Assembly (NCBI GenBank): GCA_963833115.1
Contig: CAWHWS010000001.1
Coordinates: 186,001-250,000 of the forward strand
Source: Hasllibacter sp963833115
Lineage (GTDB): Bacteria > Pseudomonadota > Alphaproteobacteria > Rhodobacterales > Rhodobacteraceae
Reading direction: 5' to 3'
Length of the DNA: 64,000 bases
In this document: positions 35,834 to 42,934 of the stretch, piece by piece
Numbering within the stretch: the first letter of the stretch is position 1
Layout of the letters: the number at the start of each line of letters is the position of its first letter
The notes under the pieces: generated by a model
Told to the model about the DNA's origin: nothing
The model's database searches: none
What the model saw: only the letters and a program-made list of their open reading frames with translations
Translations under genes and position numbers: made by a program

Positions 35834-36685
35834 ATGTCCCGAACCGTCTACGTCAACGGCGCCTACGTGCCGGAGGAGGACGCGAAGATCAGCGTGTTCG
35901 ACCGCGGCTTCCTGTTCGCGGACGCGGTCTACGAGGTCACGAGCGTGATCGGCGGCAAGCTCGTCGACTTCGCCGGGCATTGCGCGCGACTGCGCCGGAG
36001 CCTCGCCGAGCTCGAGATGCCGAGCCCGGCCGACGACGACGCGCTCCTGGCGATCCATCGCGAGCTCCTGGAGCGCAACGCCGTGGAGGAGGGGATGGTC
36101 TACCTCCAGGTCACGCGCGGGGCGGCGGACCGGGACTTCGCCTATCCCGCCGAGCCGGCGCCGAGCCTGGTCATGTTCACGCAGGCCAAGGGGATCGTGG
36201 AGAGCCCGGCGGCGGAGGCGGGGATCGACGTGATCACCATCCCGGACCTGCGCTGGGGCCGGCGGGACATCAAGACGGTGCAGCTCCTCTATCCGTCGAT
36301 GGGCAAGATGGCGGCCAAGGCGGCCGGGGCGGCGGACGCCTGGATGGTCGAGGACGGGGCCGTGACGGAGGGCACCTCGAACAACGCCTACATCGTGACG
36401 GGCGGGACCATCGTGACCCGGCACCTGGGGCACGAGATCCTGGCCGGGATCACGCGCGCCGCGGTCCTGCGCTTCGCGCGCGAGGCGCAGATGCGGGTGG
36501 AGGAGCGCAGCTTCACCGTGGCGGAGGCGATGGCGGCGGACGAGGCGTTCGTGACCTCGGCCTCGGCCTTCGTGACGCCGGTGGTGCGGATCGACGGCGA
36601 GGCGGTGGGCGATGGCGCGCCGGGGCCCGTCGCGCGGCGGTTGCGGGAGATCTACCTCGAGGAGGCGCGGGGCGCGGCGATCTGA
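35834..36685 (+). CDS. dat: D-amino acid aminotransferase (class IV, PLP)
   Basis: A 283-residue fold-type IV transaminase. Family hallmarks are YVNGAYVPEEDAKISVFDRG at the start, the PLP Lys in DIKTVQLL and the TEGTSNNAYIV loop. It would interconvert D-alanine and D-glutamate using 2-oxoglutarate. Its place behind dgcN-dgcA makes a coherent D-glutamate/D-alanine turnover module, possibly for recycling peptidoglycan amino acids. The ATG follows AGGAGG. Branched-chain aminotransferase or ADC lyase are less likely given these motifs. Confidence 0.85.
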   Translation: MSRTVYVNGAYVPEEDAKISVFDRGFLFADAVYEVTSVIGGKLVDFAGHCARLRRSLAELEMPSPADDDALLAIHRELLERNAVEEGMVYLQVTRGAADRDFAYPAEPAPSLVMFTQAKGIVESPAAEAGIDVITIPDLRWGRRDIKTVQLLYPSMGKMAAKAAGAADAWMVEDGAVTEGTSNNAYIVTGGTIVTRHLGHEILAGITRAAVLRFAREAQMRVEERSFTVAEAMAADEAFVTSASAFVTPVVRIDGEAVGDGAPGPVARRLREIYLEEARGAAI

Positions 36686-36711
36686 GGACGGGGACGGGGG
36701 CCTGGTTCGGG

Positions 36712-36748
36712 GGTCGTCCTCCTCCGGCCGGGCCGGAGGAGGACGACC
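36712..36748. terminator. Perfect long hairpin between converging dat and DUF1244 genes
   Basis: Arms of 18 bp (GGTCGTCCTCCTCCGGCC and its exact complement) are separated by one base. It lies between convergent stops and probably acts as a bidirectional transcription barrier, although neither side has a T-tract. Confidence 0.55.
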
Positions 36749-36774
36749 TGCGGGATGCGCCCGCGGGGCCGGAG

Positions 36775-36797
36775 ATCCTCGGATCGAGTCCGAGGAT
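36775..36797. repeat. Dispersed palindromic element (9-bp arms, TCGAG centre)
   Basis: ATCCTCGGA-TCGAG-TCCGAGGAT. It has the same architecture as the pair at 60781-60863 (8-bp arms around TCAAG or CTTGA), suggesting a family of small intergenic palindromes. Confidence 0.55.
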
Positions 36798-36893
36798 GGC
36801 GGGGGCGGAGGGCGCCATCCGGGCCGAGGGTCCGGCGGGACGGGCTGCGGTGCCCCGGGCGGGTCCGCGAAGGCGGCGCTCCCGGGGCCCTGG

Positions 36894-37190
36894 TCAGCCT
36901 CGGCCGTGCGACTGGCCGAAGTCCACGATCTGCTGGGGCGTGGCCTCGCGTTGATGCATGTCCTGCCAGTCGCCGTATGGCATGCCGTAGAACGCCTCGC
37001 GGCCCTGGGCCTTGTCCATCTCGACGCCGCGGGCGTTCGCCTCCTCCTGATACCAGCGGGCGAGGCAGTTCCGGCAGAAGCCCGTCAGGTTCATCATGTC
37101 GATGTTCTGCACGTCGGTGCGCTCGGCGAGGTGGGCGCGCAGGCGGCGGAAGGCGGCGGCCTCGATCTCGGTTCTCTGGGCGTCGGTCAT
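36894..37190 (-). CDS. DUF1244 domain protein
   Basis: A 98-residue protein that is almost entirely one DUF1244 domain, an alphaproteobacterial/proteobacterial family without assigned function. Seen are DVQNIDMMNLTGFCRNCL, a CxxC that could bind metal, and YGMPYGDWQDMHQ. The ATG at 37190 follows AAGGAGAGCC. The N-formylglutamate amidohydrolase gene ends 43 bp upstream on the same strand, so co-transcription is plausible. Confidence 0.9.
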   Translation of the reverse strand: MTDAQRTEIEAAAFRRLRAHLAERTDVQNIDMMNLTGFCRNCLARWYQEEANARGVEMDKAQGREAFYGMPYGDWQDMHQREATPQQIVDFGQSHGRG

Positions 37191-37233
37191 GGGGGCTCTC
37201 CTTTTCCCTCCATCTAAGGCGCCGCGCCGGCCG

Positions 37234-37920
37234 CTACAGCCCCGCATCCGCGCGGGCCGCGATCAGGAGGGGCGCGAGGCGGGCGCCCCAGGCGGCTTGA
37301 TCCTCGGGGGCCTCTATGAGGTCGTTGCGCAGCTCGATCAGGACGTTGGGCCGCCCGTGCCGAAGGGCGTGGCGGTCGACCGCGTCGCCTGGCAGGTGGC
37401 CGGTATAGGGCTCGTTGTCGCCGACGACGAGATCGGCCTCGGCGCGCAGCCGGGCCAGCAGGGGATCCGCCAGGCGCCGGTCGGCGGCCGACAGGATGGC
37501 GACATGCCACGGGCGCGGCGGGCGGCCCCTGAGCTTCGGCGTGAAGGAGTGGACGGCGACGAGCGCGATGCCGGGCCGGGCGCACAGGCGCCCGAGCGCG
37601 GCGTGATAGGGCCGGTGGAGGAGGTCCAGACGGCGCGCGCGCTCGGCGGCGTCCACGCCCCGGTTGGCCGGCACGATCGTGCCGTCGTAGAGGCGCATGA
37701 TCAGGGTCGGGTCGTCCTCGCCGCGGTTGTTGTCGATGACGAGGCGGCTGAACCGGCCCAGCACCGCGGGCGCGTCCAGCGCGTCGGCCAGGGCGCGCGC
37801 GGTGCCCGCGGCCCCGACGTCCCAGGCGATATGGCGGGCCATCTCCTCCGGCGGCAGGCCGAGATCGCCGCTCGCGATCTTGCGCGGCACGCGCCGCGAG
37901 GCGTGGTCGCAGGAGACCAC
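37234..37920 (-). CDS. N-formylglutamate amidohydrolase family protein
   Basis: A 228-residue metal-dependent amidohydrolase; relatives hydrolyse N-formyl-L-glutamate in histidine breakdown. Seen are SCDHASRRVP, DNNRGEDDPT and IALVAVHSFTP. The only canonical start near the domain is the GTG at 37920, which cuts off the usual short first strand; residues upstream in the same frame (EVAGEGRPGAW) look like that strand but have no ATG, GTG or TTG. An ATG at 38038 would connect if one G were removed from a G5 run near 38000. No other hut genes are nearby. Confidence 0.85.
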   Translation of the reverse strand: MVSCDHASRRVPRKIASGDLGLPPEEMARHIAWDVGAAGTARALADALDAPAVLGRFSRLVIDNNRGEDDPTLIMRLYDGTIVPANRGVDAAERARRLDLLHRPYHAALGRLCARPGIALVAVHSFTPKLRGRPPRPWHVAILSAADRRLADPLLARLRAEADLVVGDNEPYTGHLPGDAVDRHALRHGRPNVLIELRNDLIEAPEDQAAWGARLAPLLIAARADAGL

Positions 37921-38084
37921 CCAGGCGCCCGGGCGCCCTTCGCCCGCGACCTCGGCGGCGCCTGCCTCGCGATCGGCGATGTTAGCGATAGCGAGAAACC
38001 CCCTTCGGCGCGTTGCCCGCCGCCGGACGCTGGGGCATAGCGGCGGCGACGCGGCCCAGAGCCGCCCGACCGGGAAGGGGTGTC

Positions 38085-39533
38085 ATGCGCCGCCAGCGAA
38101 ACGTCAAGATCGTGGCCACGCTCGGCCCGGCCTCCAGCGACGAGGCCACCATCCGCGCTCTGTTCGAGGCCGGGGCGGACGTGTTCCGCCTCAATATGTC
38201 CCATGGCGCGCATGCCGACATCGCCGAGCGCCATGCCGCGATCCGCCGGATCGAAGCCGATACCGGCCGCCCGATCGCCATCCTGGCGGACCTCCAGGGG
38301 CCCAAGCTGCGCGTTGGCACGTTCGGCGCCGGTCCGGTCGAGCTCAAGCCCGGGCAGGCGTTCCGGCTCGACCTGGACGAGGCGGAGGGGGACGCCCGGC
38401 GCGTGCGGCTGCCGCATCCCGAGATCTTCGAAGCCCTGGAGCCCGGCGCGTCGCTCCTGGTGAACGACGGGAAGATCCGCCTCAAGGTGACGTCCTGCGG
38501 CGCCGATTTCGCGGAGACCGAGGTGGTCGTGGGCGGCGCGATCTCCGACCGCAAGGGCGTGAACGTGCCGGACGTGGTGCTGCCCGTGGCGGCGCTCTCG
38601 CCCAAGGACCGCGAGGACCTCGAGTTCGTGTGCGGGCTCGGCGTGGACTGGCTGGCGCTCTCCTTCGTGCAGCGCCCGGCGGACGTGGAGGAGGCGCGCA
38701 CTCTGGCCCGCGGCCGCGCCGCGATCCTGTCCAAGATCGAGAAGCCCTCCGCGGTGCGGAGCTTCGACGCGATCCTGGAGGCCTCGGACGGGATCATGAT
38801 CGCGCGCGGCGATCTCGGCGTGGAGCTGCCGGTGCAGGCGGTCCCGCCGATCCAGAAGCGGCTCGGGCGCCTGTGCCGGGCGGCCGGCAAGCCGGTGATC
38901 GTGGCGACGCAGATGCTCGAGTCGATGATCGAATCGCCGGTGCCGACGCGGGCCGAGGTGTCCGACGTCGCGACCGCGATCTACGAGGGGGCGGACGCCA
39001 TCATGCTCTCGGCCGAGAGCGCGGCGGGCGCCTACCCGATCGAGGCCGTCACCACGATGGACGACGTCGCCCGCGAGGTGGAGGGCGATCCGGTCTACCG
39101 CGAGATCATCGACGCGCAGCGGAGCGCGACCCGCCGGCGCGGGGTGGCCGACGGGATCGTGGCCGCCGCCCGCGAGATCTCGGAGACCGCGGAGATCAAG
39201 GCGATCTGCTGCTTCACCAAGACGGGCACGACCGCCTCCCTGGTGGCGCGCGAGCGGCCGCACGTGCCGATCCTCGCGCTCACGCCCGAGCAGGGCACGG
39301 CGCGGCGCCTGTGCCTGACCTGGGGGACGACGTGCTTCCAGACCGAGGAGGTCGAGCGCTTCAAGCAGGCGGTGGTCGCCGCCGCCCGCGCCGCGCGGGA
39401 GGGAGGATTCGCGACCGAGGCCGACCAGATCGTGGTGACCGCGGGCGTGCCCTTCGGCGTGGAGGGCACGACCAACATCCTGCGCGTCGCGCCCTGCGAG
39501 GAGCGCCTCATCTACCGGACGGACCCCGGCTGA
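38085..39533 (+). CDS. pyk: Pyruvate kinase
   Basis: A 482-residue glycolytic enzyme converting phosphoenolpyruvate and ADP to pyruvate and ATP. Seen are VKIVATLGPASS, FRLNMSHG, the active-site block ILSKIEKPSAV with MIARGDLGVELP, and VIVATQMLESMI. The C-terminal effector domain is complete. The ATG at 38085 follows GGGAAGGGG. A plausible promoter, TTGCCC-N17-CATAGC, lies at 38013-38041. It precedes rpmI-rplT as in related genomes. Confidence 0.97.
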   Translation: MRRQRNVKIVATLGPASSDEATIRALFEAGADVFRLNMSHGAHADIAERHAAIRRIEADTGRPIAILADLQGPKLRVGTFGAGPVELKPGQAFRLDLDEAEGDARRVRLPHPEIFEALEPGASLLVNDGKIRLKVTSCGADFAETEVVVGGAISDRKGVNVPDVVLPVAALSPKDREDLEFVCGLGVDWLALSFVQRPADVEEARTLARGRAAILSKIEKPSAVRSFDAILEASDGIMIARGDLGVELPVQAVPPIQKRLGRLCRAAGKPVIVATQMLESMIESPVPTRAEVSDVATAIYEGADAIMLSAESAAGAYPIEAVTTMDDVAREVEGDPVYREIIDAQRSATRRRGVADGIVAAAREISETAEIKAICCFTKTGTTASLVARERPHVPILALTPEQGTARRLCLTWGTTCFQTEEVERFKQAVVAAARAAREGGFATEADQIVVTAGVPFGVEGTTNILRVAPCEERLIYRTDPG

Positions 39534-39669
39534 CGCCCCCCGTGGCCGCCGCCGCCCGGCTTGCGCGCGCCCGCGCGGGGGGCTAGAGGGCGCGCTTCCA
39601 TCCCCGCGCCCGCGGCCGATACGGCATGCCGACCGGCGCGACGAACGTGATCCCGAAGGGAGCCTCGAA

Positions 39670-39870
39670 ATGCCCAAGATGAAGACGAAGTCGAGCTGCA
39701 AGAAGCGGTTCAAGGTGACGGCGACCGGCAAGGTCATGTCCGGCCCCGCCGGCAAGCGGCACGGCATGATCAAGCGGTCGACCAAGTTCATCCGCTCGCA
39801 CCGTGGCAACTCGGTCATGTCCGAGCCCGATCAGAAGATCGCGCTCGGCTTCATGCCCTACGACCGCTGA
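39670..39870 (+). CDS. rpmI: 50S ribosomal protein L35
   Basis: A 66-residue basic protein with MPKMKTKSSCKKRFKVTATGK and the RSTKFIRSH region, full length for bL35. The leader (39534-39669) contains TTGCGC-N17-TAGAGG at 39561-39589 as a possible promoter. It is co-directional with rplT, 12 bp away. No infC precedes it here, unlike in enterobacteria. Confidence 0.97.
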   Translation: MPKMKTKSSCKKRFKVTATGKVMSGPAGKRHGMIKRSTKFIRSHRGNSVMSEPDQKIALGFMPYDR

Positions 39871-39882
39871 GGAGGCGCCAAG

Positions 39883-40263
39883 ATGTCCCGCACCAAGACC
39901 GGACTCGTCACGCACCGCCGCCACAAGAAGGTCGTCGACGCCGCCAAGGGCTATTACGGCCGCCGCTCCACGACCTTCCGCGTCGCTCGCCAGGCGGTCG
40001 ACAAGGCCAACCAATACGCCACGCGCGACCGCAAGAACCGGAAGCGCCAGTTCCGCGCGCTGTGGATCCAGCGGATCAACGCCGCGATCCGCGCGCATGA
40101 CGAGACGCTGAACTATTCCAAGTTCATCGGCGGCCTCGCCGCCTCCGGGATCGAGGTCGACCGCAAGGTCCTCGCCGATCTCGCGGTGCACGATCCGGAG
40201 GCGTTCGGCGCCATCGTCGATCAGGCCAAGGCCGCGATCCCGGCGCAGCCCGTCCCGGCCTGA
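39883..40263 (+). CDS. rplT: 50S ribosomal protein L20
   Basis: A 126-residue bL20 with the basic N-terminal extension (SRTKTGLVTHRRHKKVVDAAKGYYGRRS) and the globular part RQFRALWIQRINAAIR. It binds 23S rRNA early in assembly and in many bacteria autoregulates this operon. The ATG follows GAGGAGGCGCC. The rpmI-rplT transcript ends at the hairpin at 40282. Confidence 0.97.
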   Translation: MSRTKTGLVTHRRHKKVVDAAKGYYGRRSTTFRVARQAVDKANQYATRDRKNRKRQFRALWIQRINAAIRAHDETLNYSKFIGGLAASGIEVDRKVLADLAVHDPEAFGAIVDQAKAAIPAQPVPA

Positions 40264-40281
40264 CGCCGGCGCTTCGGATGT

Positions 40282-40320
40282 CGAGGGGCCGTCCGGGCGA
40301 CCGGGCGGCCCCTCGTCGTT
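40282..40320 (+). terminator. Terminator of rpmI-rplT
   Basis: A 10-bp stem CGAGGGGCCG / CGGCCCCTCG with an inner CCGG-containing loop, followed by TCGTT. It lies 18 bp past the rplT stop. Confidence 0.65.
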
Positions 40321-40360
40321 CCAGGTCGGCCACCACGGCGCGCCCGGAGCGGCGATGCGC

Positions 40361-41548
40361 CTATTCGGCGGCGACCCGCACTCGTGCCTCGGAGCCGCCA
40401 TCGGCCGGCGGGGGGTCGCCGCGTTCCGCGCCGCGGGCGGAGAGGAAGTCGCCGAGGGTGTGGAGGGCGGGGATGTGCCCGCACAGGACCCGCACCGCGA
40501 CCAGGAGCGGAACCGCGATCAGCATGCCCACCACCGACCACAGCCAGGCCCAGAACGCGACCATGATGAAGACGACCACCGTGTTGAGCTTGAGGTTCCG
40601 GCCGACGGCCCATGGCGTGACGAACTGCCCCTCGAACGAGGTCAGCGCGTAGTAGACGATCGCCGGGATGAAGGCCTCTCCCATGCCGGGGAACGTCAGG
40701 AGGCCGACGACCAGCGTGAGCGCCGCGCCCACGATCGCCCCGATATAGGGGACGTAGTTCAGGATGCACGCCGCGACGGCGAAGAGGAGCGGGTCGGGCA
40801 TCCCGAGCGCCCACATCGCGAGGCCGACCGCGACGCCGAGCCCGACATTGATGATCGTGATCGTCAGCAGGTAGTGCGAGACCTGCCGCTCGATCTCGCG
40901 GGCGATGCGCATGGCGCGCCGCTTGTCGCGGAAGTTGGGCAGGACGTGCACCAGCTTCTCGTAGAACATGTCGCCCGAGGCCAGGACGAAGAACAGGAGC
41001 ACGAGGGTCAGGACGAGCTGCACCAGGATCGAGGGCGCCGTGCCCGCGAGCGTGGTGAGGAAGCCGCCGTCGCGGACGACGACCTCGGTCACCTCGCTGG
41101 AATCGGGGGAGGGCGCGGCGGCCTCGCTGACCTTCTCGACGACCTCGGTGAGGGAGGCGCCCTCCTCGTCCCCGCCGAAGGAGGCGCGGATCTGGCCGAT
41201 GCGCTGCTCGAGCTGCGCGCCGATGCGCGGGGCGTCCGCGGTCCATTCGCGGACCGGGCCGGAGAGCAGGACTGCGACCGCGACCAGGCTCGCGACGAGG
41301 GCGGTCATGATGAGGCCGGCCGCCGCACCGCTCGGCAGGCCGATCCGCTCCATCCCGCGGCGCAGCGGGCTGAACACCAGGGCCAGGAGGAAGGCCATCA
41401 GGATGGGGGTCAGGAACAGCTTGGCGTAGGCGAGCGCGTAGACCGCCAGCAACGCGAAGATGCCGGTGATGGCCCATCGCGGCGCCGCCGGCCGGGCGGG
41501 CTCCGCCTCCGGCTCCGCCGGCGCCGGGATGGAAGGATCGGATGACAT
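40361..41548 (-). CDS. AI-2E family transporter (PerM/TqsA-like permease)
   Basis: A 395-residue membrane protein of the AI-2 exporter superfamily. Hydrophobic segments occur at the N-terminus (ITGIFALLAVYALAYA, PILMAFLLALVF), a hydrophilic coiled loop at about 110-165, and a C-terminal block with the family pattern CILNYVPYIGAIVG and VTPWAVGRNLKLN. Substrates in the family range from autoinducer-2 to Na+/H+ exchange; none can be assigned. The ATG at 41548 follows GGAG. It is divergent from pheS. Confidence 0.88.
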   Translation of the reverse strand: MSSDPSIPAPAEPEAEPARPAAPRWAITGIFALLAVYALAYAKLFLTPILMAFLLALVFSPLRRGMERIGLPSGAAAGLIMTALVASLVAVAVLLSGPVREWTADAPRIGAQLEQRIGQIRASFGGDEEGASLTEVVEKVSEAAAPSPDSSEVTEVVVRDGGFLTTLAGTAPSILVQLVLTLVLLFFVLASGDMFYEKLVHVLPNFRDKRRAMRIAREIERQVSHYLLTITIINVGLGVAVGLAMWALGMPDPLLFAVAACILNYVPYIGAIVGAALTLVVGLLTFPGMGEAFIPAIVYYALTSFEGQFVTPWAVGRNLKLNTVVVFIMVAFWAWLWSVVGMLIAVPLLVAVRVLCGHIPALHTLGDFLSARGAERGDPPPADGGSEARVRVAAE

Positions 41549-41677
41549 CGGCGCGCGCTCCGCAGGGGGGTACGGGGCACGTAACGCGCCAGCGGCCGGA
41601 TCGTTCGATGGCGGTCGGCGCGGCCGTTGCCCCCTCCGGCGGGCCGCGCTATCGCGGCGGCCGGCAGGGAGGCCCCG

Positions 41678-42730
41678 ATGGACGAGTTGCGCGCGAGATG
41701 GCTGGACGCGATCCGGGGCGCCGCGGGCGAGGAGGCGCTCGAGGCCGTGCGCGTGGCCGCCCTCGGCAAGAAGGGGGAGGTCGCGCTCCGGATGCGCGAG
41801 TTGGGGCGCATGACCCCCGAGGAGCGACAGCTCGCGGGGCCGGCACTGAACGCCCTCAAGGGCGAGCTGACATCCGCGATCGCGGCGCGCGCCGCCGCGC
41901 TCGGGGATGCCGCCCTGGCGGAGCGGCTGGCGGCCGAATGGCTGGACGTGACCCTCCCGCCCCGGCCGCGCCGCACGGGCACGATCCACCCGGTCAGCCA
42001 GGTCACCGAGGAGGTGACGGCGATCTTCGCGCAGATGGGGTTCGGCGTCGCGACCGGCCCGCAGGTCGAGGACGACTGGCACAATTTCGACGCGCTCAAC
42101 ATCCCGTGGCACCATTCGAGCCGCGAGGAGATGGACACGTTCTACATGTCCGCCGCCCCCGGCGAGCGGCCGAACGTCCTCAGGACCCACACCTCGCCGG
42201 TGCAGATCCGCTCGATGCTGGAGCATGGCGCGCCGCTGCGCGTGATCTGTCCGGGGCGGGTGTACCGCTCGGACTACGACCAGACGCACACGCCGATGTT
42301 CCATCAGGTCGAGGGCATCGCCATCGACCGGGACATCACGATGGCCAACCTCAAATGGGTGCTGGAGGAGTTCGCGCGCGCCTTCTTCGAGGTGCCCGAG
42401 CTCGAGGTGCGGTTTCGCGCCAGCCATTTCCCCTTCACCGAGCCCTCGGCGGAGATCGACTTCCGCTGCTCGTGGGAGGGCGGCACCCTGAAGCTCGGCG
42501 AGGGCGACGACTGGCTCGAGGCCGGCGGCTGCGGCATGGTCCACCCCGAGGTCCTGAAGTCCGGCGGGATCGACCCTTCCGAGTGGCAAGGCTTCGCCTT
42601 CGGCCTCGGCATCGACCGGCTCGCCATGCTGAAATACGGCATCCCGGACCTGCGCGCCTTCTTCGACAGCGACCTGCGCTGGCTCAAGCATTACGGCTTC
42701 GGCGCGCTCGACATGCCGGGGGCGGCGTGA
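41678..42730 (+). CDS. pheS: Phenylalanine--tRNA ligase subunit alpha
   Basis: A 350-residue catalytic subunit. The N-terminal coiled coil (1-85) is followed by the class II core: IHPVSQVTEEVTAIFAQMGF, HNFDALNIPWHH, and motif 3 GFGLGIDRLAML near the end. The ATG at 41678 follows AGGGAGG. The stop is overlapped by the next small gene (GTGA), linking pheS, the small protein and pheT. Confidence 0.97.
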   Translation: MDELRARWLDAIRGAAGEEALEAVRVAALGKKGEVALRMRELGRMTPEERQLAGPALNALKGELTSAIAARAAALGDAALAERLAAEWLDVTLPPRPRRTGTIHPVSQVTEEVTAIFAQMGFGVATGPQVEDDWHNFDALNIPWHHSSREEMDTFYMSAAPGERPNVLRTHTSPVQIRSMLEHGAPLRVICPGRVYRSDYDQTHTPMFHQVEGIAIDRDITMANLKWVLEEFARAFFEVPELEVRFRASHFPFTEPSAEIDFRCSWEGGTLKLGEGDDWLEAGGCGMVHPEVLKSGGIDPSEWQGFAFGLGIDRLAMLKYGIPDLRAFFDSDLRWLKHYGFGALDMPGAA

Positions 42731-42930
42731 GCCGCTCGCGGCTCGCCGTCCTCGCGCTGGCGACCGTGATCGTGGGGGCGCATGTCATGCTGTGGCTGTC
42801 GGACGTGCCGCAGGACGCGAAGCTGCGGCTGACTCTGCTCAACGCCGCGGGCTGGGGCGCCGTGCTGCTGCCGGCGCTGGCGGTGAACCTCTGGCTCGGG
42901 GCCGTGACCCGCCGGAACGAAGAGGGATGA
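42727..42930 (+). CDS. Small two-helix membrane protein between pheS and pheT
   Basis: A 67-residue ORF starting at a GTG that overlaps the pheS stop (GTGA) and ending 4 bp before the pheT TTG. Two hydrophobic segments (LAVLALATVIVGAHVMLWL and GWGAVLLPALAVNLWLGA) flank the hydrophilic SDVPQDAKLRLTL. Tight coupling with both neighbours supports translation. Function unknown; I believe similar ORFs occur at this position in relatives, but this is not checked. Confidence 0.7.
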   Translation: MSRSRLAVLALATVIVGAHVMLWLSDVPQDAKLRLTLLNAAGWGAVLLPALAVNLWLGAVTRRNEEG

Positions 42931-42934
42931 CGCG

